Shown: piece after piece, positions 50,234 to 61,300 of the stretch | Layout of the letters: each line of letters opens with the position of its first letter | Numbering within the stretch: the first letter of the stretch is position 1 | From: Siderastrea siderea | Lineage: Eukaryota > Cnidaria > Anthozoa > Scleractinia > Rhizangiidae | Length of the DNA stretch: 64,000 nt | Assembly (NCBI GenBank): GCA_964030785.1 | Contig: OZ034971.1 | Location: forward strand, 11,646,579 to 11,710,578 | Direction of reading: 5' to 3' | Translations under genes and position numbers: made by a program | Notes under the pieces: generated by a model | Databases searched by the model: none | Seen by the model: only the letters and a program-made list of their open reading frames with translations | Told to the model about the DNA's origin: nothing

Positions 50234-51018
50234 GTGAGGATACATTGAATTTATTAGATTTTATTTGAAAAGGCACAATTTGTTCTTTACAATGAACTAT
50301 TAACTTGGAATATGGAACTTGTGTATATAAACATATGGAAAAATATTTAATGATTGCCTCTTAAATTTGAATAATTTTCTTTCACTTAAAGAGGATTAAC
50401 AATGCTGTGAACAGAGTCAATGAACTGTGAACAAAATACTAAAAGTGCCCACTTCATTTGCACCCCTTCCTCATGTGTACAGCTTATTCTCATGTCAGAA
50501 CTTTGGGGATTAGCCTAGACCTAATGTATCCTGAGGCATTTTGCACTAGTAATCTTGGCTTCACTACTGGTGATAAGTTCAGCAAAGCTTGCTTTGTTGA
50601 GGTCAAAAGAGGATATAAAGGTGTTTGTATGGTAGCTGTTATGGTGTTCAGAAACAATAGAAATCAATAACATTAAATAATATAGTTTTCTTCCTAAAGA
50701 CTCTAGAGGATGAAAAATTCATTGCTTTGAATCCCACCATAGCCACCGTGCAAACCACCAACGAAATTTTACTTAGGGAAAGCACTTCTCAATTCTTTAG
50801 ATACTTTCATATGAGCCAGAATTTGACACTTTTGTCCCACATTGATCATTTGAGTTTTTTCCTTTTGCAAAATGCTAATGCCTCAGACTGGAAGGGGGAA
50901 AGTTGGGGTAGGGGTGGGGGAGAGGGGTGGGCATACTTAGGTGAAAGCATACTTGTTTATTTTGGTGGCAATAATGAATTACTGATAACTTTTTTTTAAA
51001 ATCTGCATCAAGGGAAAT

Positions 51019-52440
51019 TTAAAAAAGGGTGTTACATATATGGTCTCTGATGGCCTTTCCATTTTCAGGGCCACAATATGCAGCAACGTCTGGCTGGTCA
51101 TTGACGTCTCGTGCATCACAATCAACGGGCTCATTTCTCTGTATTGCAATGTTATGAAGTACAGCACATGCACCTATCACTATGCAAGTCTTTTCAGGTT
51201 TCATCCGTACTTCAGAGTGAAGCACATGAAACCTGCGTTTCCGCCAGCCAAAGGCTAGTTCAATGGCCACCCTGTTAGTTGTATGGGCCTTGTTGTATGC
51301 TTCTTGTTTCGCTGTTGCTGGGTTGAGGTAGGGGGTCATCAGATACGGCTAACAAGGGTACCCACTATCTCCCAGGAGTAAACCCTTTTCCAGTGAGAAA
51401 GACTGAGCCTCCAGCCTCTGTCCAATTCGGGAGTTATTGAACACAAAACTATCATGTGTGCTTCCATGCCATCTAGCTACGATGTTGGTAAACATCCCTG
51501 AAAAAACATACAGCAAATTTAAATTTAGAAAACGTGCTATATAATTTCTTACCAATTACCAATATCTGACTTTCGAAAACAAACCCGTGTACGACAAAAA
51601 AACAACCCCGTGCAGACGAGAAGAATAAGTCAACTTCGCTGTTTCCGCTGCGGTCCGCATTGTGTTTTTGTTGTTTTTTTTTTTGTGTGCGTGTGTGCGC
51701 CTTTATGTGTTTTTGCCTACAAGTTTTCCCTGACCTTTCATGAGTCAAAAAATCCAAGCAGCCAGTGGCAAGGTCAGCATTATGCCGCTCTCCCACTTAA
51801 GCTTTGGAGAAGACCTTGATAGTTGCCGATTTATTGTTTAACATTTCACAGCTATGGAAGCAGGAGCTCATTAAATGGCGCTTTGTTTTCCTACCTTTGT
51901 GGTTGCACACTGCTTGGACGTTTATCGAATGATATCTCTTTCTATTGACGTGATCATTTTCATTCCTGTTTGGCCCCTGAATCCTGACATGGGTCCCGTC
52001 GATGCATCTAACAACTCCTGGGAAGCCTCCTTTATCGAAAAAACCTCTCTTCACTTCGTGCATTTCGATGGGGTCTGACGGCCACACGATAAATTCGCTC
52101 TGCTTGTGGGCAAGAGCCAGGGTCACATCCGTTACTATTCTCGAAACGGTAGACTTTGGAAGACCAAAGGTGTCACCAATGACCTGTAAGAAGCTCCCAC
52201 TGGCAAGAAAACGTAGGGCGACAAGAATTTGCAGTGTCGGAGTGATTGCGTGATTACGCTTCGTCTGTCGCTGCAGGTCATCTCCGATAATATTTCTGTT
52301 AAATATTCTATAGATTGGCTGCCAAAACGATATCTGGAGCGAAGTTCTTCGTCAGAAAATTCGTCAAGGGAAAATTCTTGTTGACGAAACCTTCTTTCGC
52401 GCATTTGCGGTACAATTAATGGGAACAATAAGTCCGCCAT
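51019..52440 (-). pseudogene. HARBI1-type DDE transposase, broken
   Basis: ATG 52440 (MADLLFP). N-terminal FSDEELRSRYRFGSQSIEYL; a one-base shift near 52285; LPKSTVSRIV; first catalytic Asp in VVRCIDGTHVRI; an intron 51895-51498 (donor AG/GTAGGA, acceptor TTTCAG/GG, phases match); then IVARWHGSTHDSFVF, second Asp in LLGDSGYP, TAG at 51349-51347, and Glu in VAIELAFGWRKRRF. All three catalytic residues are present but one frameshift and one nonsense codon inactivate it. Confidence 0.9.
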
Positions 52441-52929
52441 TTTGTTTGTTTTGATCACGGTTTTCCCCCGATTAGTGAGTTAATCGACCTCGCTAGGTGG
52501 ATTAAATTTAACCCGTCGTTTATCCCCAGATTAATGCTAATCGTGCTTTCAGGAACAGAATCTAACCGAAGGATAAATTTTTATCCTCGATTAGCGAGAT
52601 TTAACTCTCGATTAGCGCTAATCGCCTTTCCAGGAACCGGGGCCTGAGCTCTTGTATACTAAAACGCATTATTGCCGTCGGAAAATTGCAATTGGTTTTG
52701 TACCACGATTCAATCGTTTCTCCGGTAAAAGCTAAACTGAAAATTTATGGCACTACTTAGAAGATAAATTATTGCACGTCGTGGAGAGTACGAATGTTTG
52801 TACGCGTAATCAACTTTTTGCCTGGCAGAAAAGTTACTAAAAGTAATGTTTAGAGGCAGAACATTACCTACATGCAACAAGGACCCTTTACACTTGCGCA
52901 CAGCCTATCACCCGTGCATATCCCTGGGC

Positions 52930-54285
52930 ATTCTCATCCCCAGAGCTCCGCGGCTTTTTAAAATTACGTCTCGCTTAGCTCTGGGCCAAGATTTTATTTT
53001 TTTGATTGGCCGACTCAAACGTGTATGCGAAATAACGTTAAAATTTTTTGGCTTCTACGCATAACGTTTTATTTCCGATTGAATTAATCAGGGCATCAAT
53101 AAATATATTGACTTGATCAATTTCCACTCAAAGAATGTGGCTTAGGGCAGATTAAGCGACCAAATTTTGCTGTTTGGTTAAGTACGTAAGACTGCACCTG
53201 CTAAATTTCAAAGTGTTAGAGATTGTCGCTAAATGTCAGCGATTCTTTCTCGCAACAATGTTTTCTACAAAACTTCAGCCTGTCCATAAATAAACTTACA
53301 TGCAACTGTCTCATAAACTTTTGTAATGACCTCTTGATGTCGATGTTTAAAAACCTGGGGCGCCAAATGCTACTGGATTTCAATCTTCGATGTGGTGAAA
53401 CGTAATACAATGTAGCGTTTAGTGGCGAGATGATAAGTACGCAGTTGACATTCTCGCAAAACATTCTCACGCAACATTCTCACACAACCAGAGGAATACA
53501 TTGTAGGAATGTAATAACATAACTATACAATTCATTATTACGCATATGTAATACCTTTATTCAAGCAAGATACAAATCCAAAACCCGTGAGCAAAATGCA
53601 GGGACAATCGTTCTTCTGAACAACTACGGCACGAAAGGTTTTCCGCTAATTGCAGGAGATTTAGGCCCCGTTTATATGGTCTCGGGTACCCGAGACAACC
53701 CTCACCCCCCCCCCCCCCCGAGTTACCCTAGGCGAGTTAATTTTTCACCAGTTTCTTTGAAAAGTACAACGGAACTGTTTACATGAGGATCACCAACTCG
53801 TCTCGGGGAGGCGAGTCAACTCGGGGGGCAAGTTGTCTCACCTGGCAGGCGGGACAACTTTTTCTAATATAAACACTTTGTCTCGCCTACCCGGGACGAC
53901 TTTTTGCGTGCCAGGTGTCATGTAACGCGTGGCCTTTGGTCTAAAAACGTCTAAATCAACAAAATGTATACTGAAGAAGAGAAATTTAGACAAACAGAGG
54001 TTACAGTGATCGAATCAACGAAAAATTCTAAAGGAAAAGGGCGTATCTAGGTCATGAATATCAAAGTAAGATTTCGGAATAATTAAGTAGGGTCAACTTT
54101 ATCTCGGTCAGCTGGGACAAATTCTTATCATATAAACGCTCGGTAAAGTTCTCTCGGGGGGTAGGGTTGTCTCGGGTACCCGAGACCATATAAACGGGGC
54201 CTTGGAAAGTTCCAAACAGCTTTACACCATGATTTCATACCAGAATTGTCATGCCCAGAGCTCCACGGTCGAGAATAGAGCAGGC
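52930..54285. repeat. Dispersed repeat, copy B (with inserted MITE)
   Basis: Second copy of the 58-830 repeat, same orientation, interrupted at 53663/54202 by a 538-bp MITE. It resumes with TTCCAAACAGCTTT and reaches another CCCAGAGCTCCACGG motif near 54251. Confidence 0.75.
53664..54201. mobile_element. 538-bp MITE, TTA target, empty site known
   Basis: Inverted repeats of about 36 bp starting GGCCCCGTTTATATGGTCTC and containing the palindrome TCTCGGGTACCCGAGA. Left flank TTA (53661-53663), right flank TTG (54202-54204). Copy A reads GAGATTTA-GAGGGTTCC across the same point (about 775-793), so a 3-bp TTA duplication with one later change explains the site. Harbinger-type MITE likely. Confidence 0.88.
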
Positions 54286-55760
54286 GCAATAGCACCTTAA
54301 CAAAATAGACTTACGCTACCGGATGTCGCGGATTTCACGACATCCGGTAATGGCTGATACCAGGAGCCATAATCGGGGAAGGAGACCGTAAGCGTGGGGT
54401 CCATGCGGCCCCATCGAAAAAGACAAATGTGCTATTTTTAGAAAAAATTGCGCCACCCTCAACGTCATAAACGCGCGTGGCTACACGCAAATTTGAGTAC
54501 AACGAGGGCGTGCTGGATATGACCAAGATGGTTATAATTATTTGATATCCGGTATGCCCGAGTACACAATTGTTTTTATTATTAAAAACGCAATCACTAA
54601 TTGCTATAAAATCAAGAAAGAGAAAAAAAGAGAGAGAAACTCCGAGATAAAAGGGAACAAGAATCGATCGCGATCACATAACTGACCGAAAAAGGCGCCA
54701 AAACCTTGCGAAGTGTTGCAGCGTTTCTTTACGGAGCTGAATGAATCAATGAAACTGCTCCGAAGTGAACGTACAAGCACAAGGTCTGGGAAAAATCTCC
54801 CAATTATGGGCTCTGAAATGTGGTACGTGTTTGATTTTTCCTGAAAATTGTTGTAATCGTCGTTCAAAGTGGATTGAAGCTGTACGATCTCACCGTTATG
54901 GCTGCGGGAGTTCAAATGAACGAGTTTGAAATCGCTCCGTTCGCACAACGCTGACAACGGAGCCATCATGTGTTTGTTTGATCGAACTGAAGACAGGATT
55001 TATAATTAAACTTGAACGATAATTACTATGCAGCTCACGGAAACAAGACTACGGAGGTGAGGAACATTAGAATTCACCATCTTACTTTTTAAACGCAAAC
55101 CACAAAACGCAGTTTTTCTTAGTTTAGAGCCCGCCGACGGAATGGTGAAAATAACACTCAAACAACTGTGAAAGCGATTCAAATGACGTATTTTACATGG
55201 CATCCTACTTGTGTCTAAATGTCTGGAGCTGCGCTCAAGGGAACACAGATAGAGCCACAACGAGTACAGGTAAACCAGTGTCAATTTTGTGTGGTATAGC
55301 CAAAAAAATGTCGCCTTTTCTGGTACTGGATTTGTCTAATGCTTGTCGTTCAGACTGTTGCATGATTTTTGTACTGACTCGCCATAAAAAGTGTGACAAT
55401 TTTTATTAAATGTTTCTTTCCAATTTTACTGTGCTTTATTTTGTCTTGTCTCGATATTTCGAAGTCAAAGCCTTCCGTATGAAACCTGCTGTTTGTGAAA
55501 TTTTAAGAACAAGTGATTGACTGGACGATGAAAGAAATGGTAAACAAAGCGCTAAATGCTTAAAATTCTATTTCTACAGTTTCTTTTCGTCCTAAGAAAT
55601 CAAGCACTCTGAAACAACTTAGATTTGTGTCTCAGTGACGTTCAGTCGTAATGTCTTCTTAATTTTGCTTCGATACAAAGTGATTTTTCTCGCCGGGTTG
55701 CTGGCAGAGAAAAATAATTAAGCTCACTCTGTCGTTGAAACCCTTGCCACATCCACTGCG

Positions 55761-56051
55761 CTATGTATCCCTTCTAGGTTCGTAAATTGCCCAGAAAGTA
55801 ATATTAAGTACTAGGGCAGCATGGAGTTTCACTTCATCTTTCTCCTTCTCGTCGACGGAAGTAGTTTTTTTTCTCTTGGTGTTTTTCCAGTTCTCTATTT
55901 TGTCGACGATTGATAACGCACCACAAGAGCATTTGATTGAAAACAAGGCGCGCTTTTCACTATTCTTGGTCTTCATTATAAACATTTCGGCCATTTCGGT
56001 AAAGGCGGGCATTATTTCGGAAAACATACGCTGAGAAATCTCGACAGACAT
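55761..56051 (-). CDS. Open frame in the 2.3-kb element (unknown)
   Basis: 96 codons from ATG 56051 (AAAATGT context): MSVEISQRMFSEIMPAFTEM, a CSCG motif and a Lys-rich segment. Composition is protein-like but no family is recognised. Could be a captured or element-encoded exon. Confidence 0.4.
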   Translation of the reverse strand: MSVEISQRMFSEIMPAFTEMAEMFIMKTKNSEKRALFSIKCSCGALSIVDKIENWKNTKRKKTTSVDEKEKDEVKLHAALVLNITFWAIYEPRRDT

Positions 56052-56185
56052 TTTCTTTGCTGACTCGGTATTTGAATATATGTTACTATTTTTCTTGCAG
56101 TGAAAAAATTAAAAAGTGACAACGATTTATCAGTGCGTTACTCATTTTACAGTCTTTGCGGCTGCCCTTCAATCTCTGTACGTCC

Positions 56186-56512
56186 TCAGAGGAATATATA
56201 TTCGAGATGTATTTTCCCTTTTTCTGCCTGATTCGCCTTCAACTGATTTTTTCGTAGTTCGACGCCATTTTTGCCCGTAAAACGTTTCTTCCGTCTAACG
56301 GGGAAGTCCTCGTCCGACATGGCCGACACATCTTCGCCACAGGATTTTTCTAAAATATTCTCACTGCTATCATCGGAATCACTTGTATAATCCTCATATC
56401 CAGAGTCACTCTCCAGAAAGTTCTCCCCAAGGGCTTGCCTCAAATTAGGAAGTGACACTGATGACAGAAATTGAATTTATTCATCTCCAACAAAGGTAAT
56501 TTCCGACGCCAT
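56186..56512 (-). pseudogene. Acidic open frame in the 2.3-kb element, early stop
   Basis: ATG 56512 just inside the right inverted repeat encodes MASEITFVGDE then TAA; the same frame continues LPNLRQALGENFLESDSGYE, an Asp/Ser-rich stretch and VRRKKRFTGKNGVELRKNQ. One nonsense codon separates the parts. No family recognised. Confidence 0.45.
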
Positions 56513-57233
56513 TTTGTTTGTTTTTCTCTGCGCGGAGTCCTCGCAACACACACTCGCGTGTGTCACGCGCGATGGCGCAATTTTTTCTAAAAATAGCACA
56601 TTTGTCTTTTTCGATGGGGCCAACGCCAATACTGAAAATGGCAGTTAGTTACGGTCTCCATCCCCGATTATGGCTCCTGCTGATACCAGAGCCCTACAAT
56701 CCCACCGCTGACCGAACAGATCGTAGGCTCTTTGAACGAGAGTGATCCTTGGGCGGCCTAGTGTTTAGTGCATGTACGTGAGTGTTTGCTCTGTCTTGTC
56801 ACCAGGCTTTCCTCGCCACAAATCGAAGCTTGAAACAAAATGAATTCGAAATTGTATCTTTATGTAGTTTTCTTAAGTAACAGACGTCGACAAAACAGGT
56901 GAATAACGCAAACTCTTCAGAATTTTCGTTCAAAACTCTTTCCAGACTTGATCATGATTGCGTGATTTTTGTTTAGAACAGGAGGAACCTAGCAAAAAGG
57001 GGAGAAGAAATTTTCAACCAATCACAGGTTCACTTGTGACAAGAAATTGCGTAGTTAGATTGACGTCTCAAAAGCAATCGAAAGAAACAGAGAATCGTGC
57101 TACAAATTTGGCGTGAGTCAAATACTACACTGTGTTACATACTGCGCTGCCTATTGTGCACTCTTGATGTCGGCTCGCCTGATTCGACGGATTGCAAGCT
57201 TTTGGCATGTGGAACTCGGAAACGAATCGGTTT

Positions 57234-58159
57234 AGGGAAGGTACTTTTTTCTTGGGGGGGGGAGGGCTGGGACCTCAGAGGGGAGGGTCATCAGTGAAAG
57301 TGAGCACCAAAAGGAGAGGGCCATACCTCATGTGAGCTATTCAAGGGAGGGTCACACATCTTTTCCAGAATTTTAATGAGAATTTTTGTGATGTTGCTTT
57401 CCATTTTTCTTACAGATTAGGTTTTTCTTTTCACCTACTTTGATTTAATTTGGTGTTTTATTATAGGTACTAGGTTACATTTTTACATGTATATTATGCC
57501 ATGGCACATAGTTTTTTTCGGAGGACTCGTGTCCTTTTCCGTCCGTATCGAGAAGTACTTGACTCAGGTATCGTTTCTTCAACTTCTTGCTGTTGGCTAT
57601 CCGCTGCCTGATCTCCTGAGTCGTTTAGTTCTCAAGAGTTACTAGCAGATCCAACAACGCGCTCTACCCTTTCGGAAATGTCGGAAATATTTGTTTTTGA
57701 GAGGCAGATTTCGCATGCTAATCAACTAAACCTTTCTGTTAAAATAGCCAACAGCAATGCCGGCTAGTCGGAGAAAGAAGCACGTGTATTTTCCCTTAGA
57801 TTTTTTATGTTCAAAACTTTTATAATACTCAAATACTCCCATATTCAAACTTCAGCTAGAAAACGTAAATATCCCACACTGATTGTTCGCATTTTCCTTG
57901 TTTCAGCACGCACACATTCAATATCGAGAATATATTCATATTCAAACACTTTGCGTTCACAAGAGAAACGTTCTGAGGTTTCTACAGCATGGAACATACC
58001 ATGTTGTAGTGAGGGGAGGGTCGCGCTTTTGTCAGTCACCTAAAGGTAGGGGGTCAGGAGTTTTTTTATTAAAACGCAAGGGAGGGCCAACACTTTTTTG
58101 GGAAAAAAATACCAAAATTCCCCAGCCCTCCCCCCCCCAAGAAAAAACGTGCCTTCCCT
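57234..58159. mobile_element. Inverted-repeat element, ~0.93 kb
   Basis: Ends AGGGAAGGTACTTTTTTCTT and its reverse complement, followed by a G9 run and GGAGGGCTGGG on the left and the mirror on the right. Target duplication not evident. No protein. Confidence 0.7.
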
Positions 58160-58187
58160 TAGTGTCAACGAATCCAGTTACCAGACA

Positions 58188-58350
58188 TGTGTAACTTCGG
58201 AATCAGCCATACAACAACTGGCGACTTTGTTCAACATTTGATGAAGTCAGCCTTGATTTATCAACGGATCATGATCAGTGGAAATGCGAAAGCCAACTTC
58301 AATCTCCTTCTTCGCAAAGGTTACGACCGCCTTTCTACAGCTAATGCGAC
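58188..58350 (+). CDS. Possible host exon (weak)
   Basis: Open frame from ATG 58188 of 54 codons (CNFGISHTTTGDFVQHLM ... ANFNLLLRKGYDRLS) ending at a perfect donor GTAAGT at 58351. An acceptor-like TTACCAG directly precedes it. No family recognised; could be chance. Confidence 0.3.
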
Positions 58351-58359
58351 GTAAGTGAT

Positions 58360-61300
58360 GTTTCCCTTGTTTTCCTTTATGTGCTCAAATTTTCAAGCTT
58401 ACTTTTGACGGCAAAAGACTGTCAAATCGAACGCGTTCTTTCTCTACTGCACCCTGTCATTTCTCTTTCTTATTTTAAGCCCATTGTCATTGTTTATTTA
58501 CTTTTTAAACCGCTGAGACGATGACCAGAAACATTTTAATTTCGTAGTAAATGAAAAATTTACGTTATTTTTATTTAATTATCTGCTTTAGGAGAACAGT
58601 GGATGGTTCAAACTCCGATCAGTGTTTTGATGATCACATTTGAGGAGTTCTAATGTTGTAAATTATCGAAAGCCGTGAAGTGACGTCGCGGGCGCATCGC
58701 TAAGACCCGGCTGAAGAGAATCACAAATTATTCACTGGCAAAAGTAAAAAACAAGTAAAACGAAAACGATTTCCGATAGAAACTTTTTTAATTTAAAAGG
58801 AAAAAGTCAAAGTTCACCTCTCTCCATCATAAAAGTCACTCAGCACCGCACCCAACGAGACGTTTCAAACGCCGTGCTACTGTCGTGCCGAACTCAATTC
58901 ATAAATTATAAATACATCAGAATACATTAAATATTTGGATTTATTCCTACAACCACTGGCCAGCGTTTTGTTTTCGGCAACAGCTGTTTTATTCGAATGA
59001 ATTAATTAAGTTCGACATCTGAAACCAAGTTGTGCTACAGTCGTGCTACAGTCAAGCCAGCTTGGCACGGCAATAGCACGACGTTTGAAACTGGCCTTAC
59101 TGTTTTCTCGGATTTTTAACTAACGGCCTTAGAAATATTTGTGTGAGCTCAAAACAGGTTGATCTTAAAAAAAGTTGTCCTTGTTCCTCACAAAATTGTT
59201 TTCCCAAGCCTAGATGATTTACGTGCTGTAAAATGGCATCCGTTTATGGCAACAATGAAAGGTCAAGCTAAAAGTTGACAGCTAAAGCAGACAAAACTGA
59301 GAACGATTAACTTTAATCCCACGTCAGAAATTATGACAAATTAGTAACGCAGTCTTCTTTTATCTTAGAAAATTTTCATGCGTCCCTTCAATAGATCCAC
59401 AACTGCTGTAAATCCCTAGAGCTTTGAATCGGAGAAAAAATGAATGTATGGATTAATGAATCCAACTGGAAATTGTTTATTGCGATAGGATACTGTATTT
59501 TGGTTTTGTGTGGGGTGTAAGTATTTGGAAATCAGCGACAAACCTTGCCACACTGAATTTCAAATGAGGAGGCCTTCCTGATTTTATTTATTTAAAGATT
59601 GTTTCTTGGATCTAGGACCAAGCTAGATAGACTGAAATCGGTTCCTGCTACTAATTTATAGCTTTAGTGTTCCTCTGAATATCACGGCCTAGTCAGAGGA
59701 ATTTTGTGTCACTGTATTTTTTTCTCTCGTAATTGGTATTTTTCTTTCCAATAATCGAATTATTTACTTTGATTCTACGGGGCGTAAGTCCTATACACCA
59801 TATGTGAGAAGCTATTTTACATGAATATCTTCTGATATCTAACTGAAAGAAATCGGGGTACAAAATATGGAAACGAAATTACACCATATGGAAAAGATTG
59901 CCGCTGTACAGCTTAGCTTCATTCGAGTGACTACTATAGAATTTCATTCACCATAAAGACTGTAAACACAAGCTGCAACAGCTGTGTTTAATGACCGAAT
60001 ATCACTAAAAAAAAAAGGTACGATTGCCTAACGACATTGCACCCATGGTGTGCACTAAGCGTTCTTGAAAACATTGCATTTGCTAGTTGGATAAGAAATG
60101 CTTTCTGTTTCAGTCAGAAATAATAGCTGATCTGTGAATAAGTTTTCCACCTGAAATGTTGTGCGACATAATGTGTATGTACAAGGATATAAACGTCTGT
60201 GTATCAGTTGGGATAGATTGAGTCCACCAAGAAACGAGGTATTGTGTTTCTGCTGGCGTGTTTTCGATAATCAATATCTTTAGCTAGTAGGGCAGTTAAA
60301 CCTTATTAGAGAAAACGTTTTCTGTTGAATTCAAAATTGTAACAACAGTAACACATTTTGCAAATACACTTCGATGAGTCAGCCCTGAATGAGTGAGTTT
60401 TCTGATCTGAGATCGAAGTTAGTGGAATTACGCCGAGAGAGACCACGCTGCGTCTGCAGTGATGCATGCATGCTTTAATTCGTTCAAAGCCTGAGCCTCT
60501 CGCTTCGTTCACGATAAATAGCAAAAGAAGAACACCTATTTAACGTTAATTGGACGGAGAGGAGCACATAGTTCGAAAAATGGAAAACAAACGAGGTAAA
60601 AGTTGAGCAATCGCAAAACGCTTGGTAACATGATTGAAGTACTAGTATGTTGCTTTTAGAGCCCAGTTCGTTACACTGCATGATACGTCCAAGACTGAGA
60701 GGATTTAGGCTCATGGAGGCGAACATTTTATTTCCGTTATGCATAATTAAGTTATGCAGTAGTACTGAAGCGAAATTTCGTTTCTTTTTCGATTCCTTTT
60801 ATTTGATTTATTTTTACCAGTTTGTGTTTGCTGTAACTTCTTATGCTGGGAGACGTACTCATAACCATTCAAAGAGGTTCAAACCGATTTTACTGCTTTA
60901 ACAAACTAGTTGGCTTAGTCAGGCTGTCATCCAGGCTGTCATCCAGGCTGGTCTTCTCATGCGGATTGGACCGAAGTTTCGATTTTGACTCCAATTAGTA
61001 CAAGTATACACAGTTTTTTTTTTCACGTCGCTTGAATGCAAAGTCAGTGGAATGATTGTCAGTCTTACCGCGATGGCATGCATTATAAAGATTTACGGTC
61101 ATCTATCATGCTGACATTTAGTAATTTTGGTAGGAGATGAGATTTACGACGTTTCAAACAGTTGAATCAACAGCGCAGCCATTTTGCAGGCATATTTTGA
61201 TAGCATTAAGAGAGCAGACACGTCATTTGAGTAAGGAATGACAAAGTGACGTAAACCATCACGTTTACGTTTTGTCAGTACAAAGTTATTCGGGAAGCAA

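Larger units (their letters stand above)
49335..52644. mobile_element. PIF/Harbinger DNA transposon, 3.3 kb, decayed
   Basis: Terminal inverted repeats of at least 19 bp: GGCCCCGGTTCCTGGAAAG at 49335-49353 and the reverse complement at 52626-52644. Subterminal CGATTAG motifs recur on both sides. Two convergent genes, Myb-like (+) and DDE transposase (-), are the classic Harbinger pair. No matching 3-bp duplication is seen (TCT left, TGA right), perhaps mutated. Confidence 0.92.
54353..56687. mobile_element. 2.3-kb element with 9-bp duplication GCTGATACC
   Basis: Element 54362-56678. Ends AGGAGCCATAATCGGGG and reverse complement; a second matching block (GGCCCCATCGAAAAAGACAA ... AAAAAATTGCGCC) gives inverted repeats of about 110 bp. 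Flanks GCTGATACC at 54353-54361 and 56679-56687. The 9-bp duplication suggests a Mutator-like element, but no transposase is recognised inside. Confidence 0.87.

Noticed and set aside
54604..55284. Minus-strand frames in the 2.3-kb element as a transposase
   Set aside because: No DDE/MULE motifs or zinc finger could be seen; not listed as genes.
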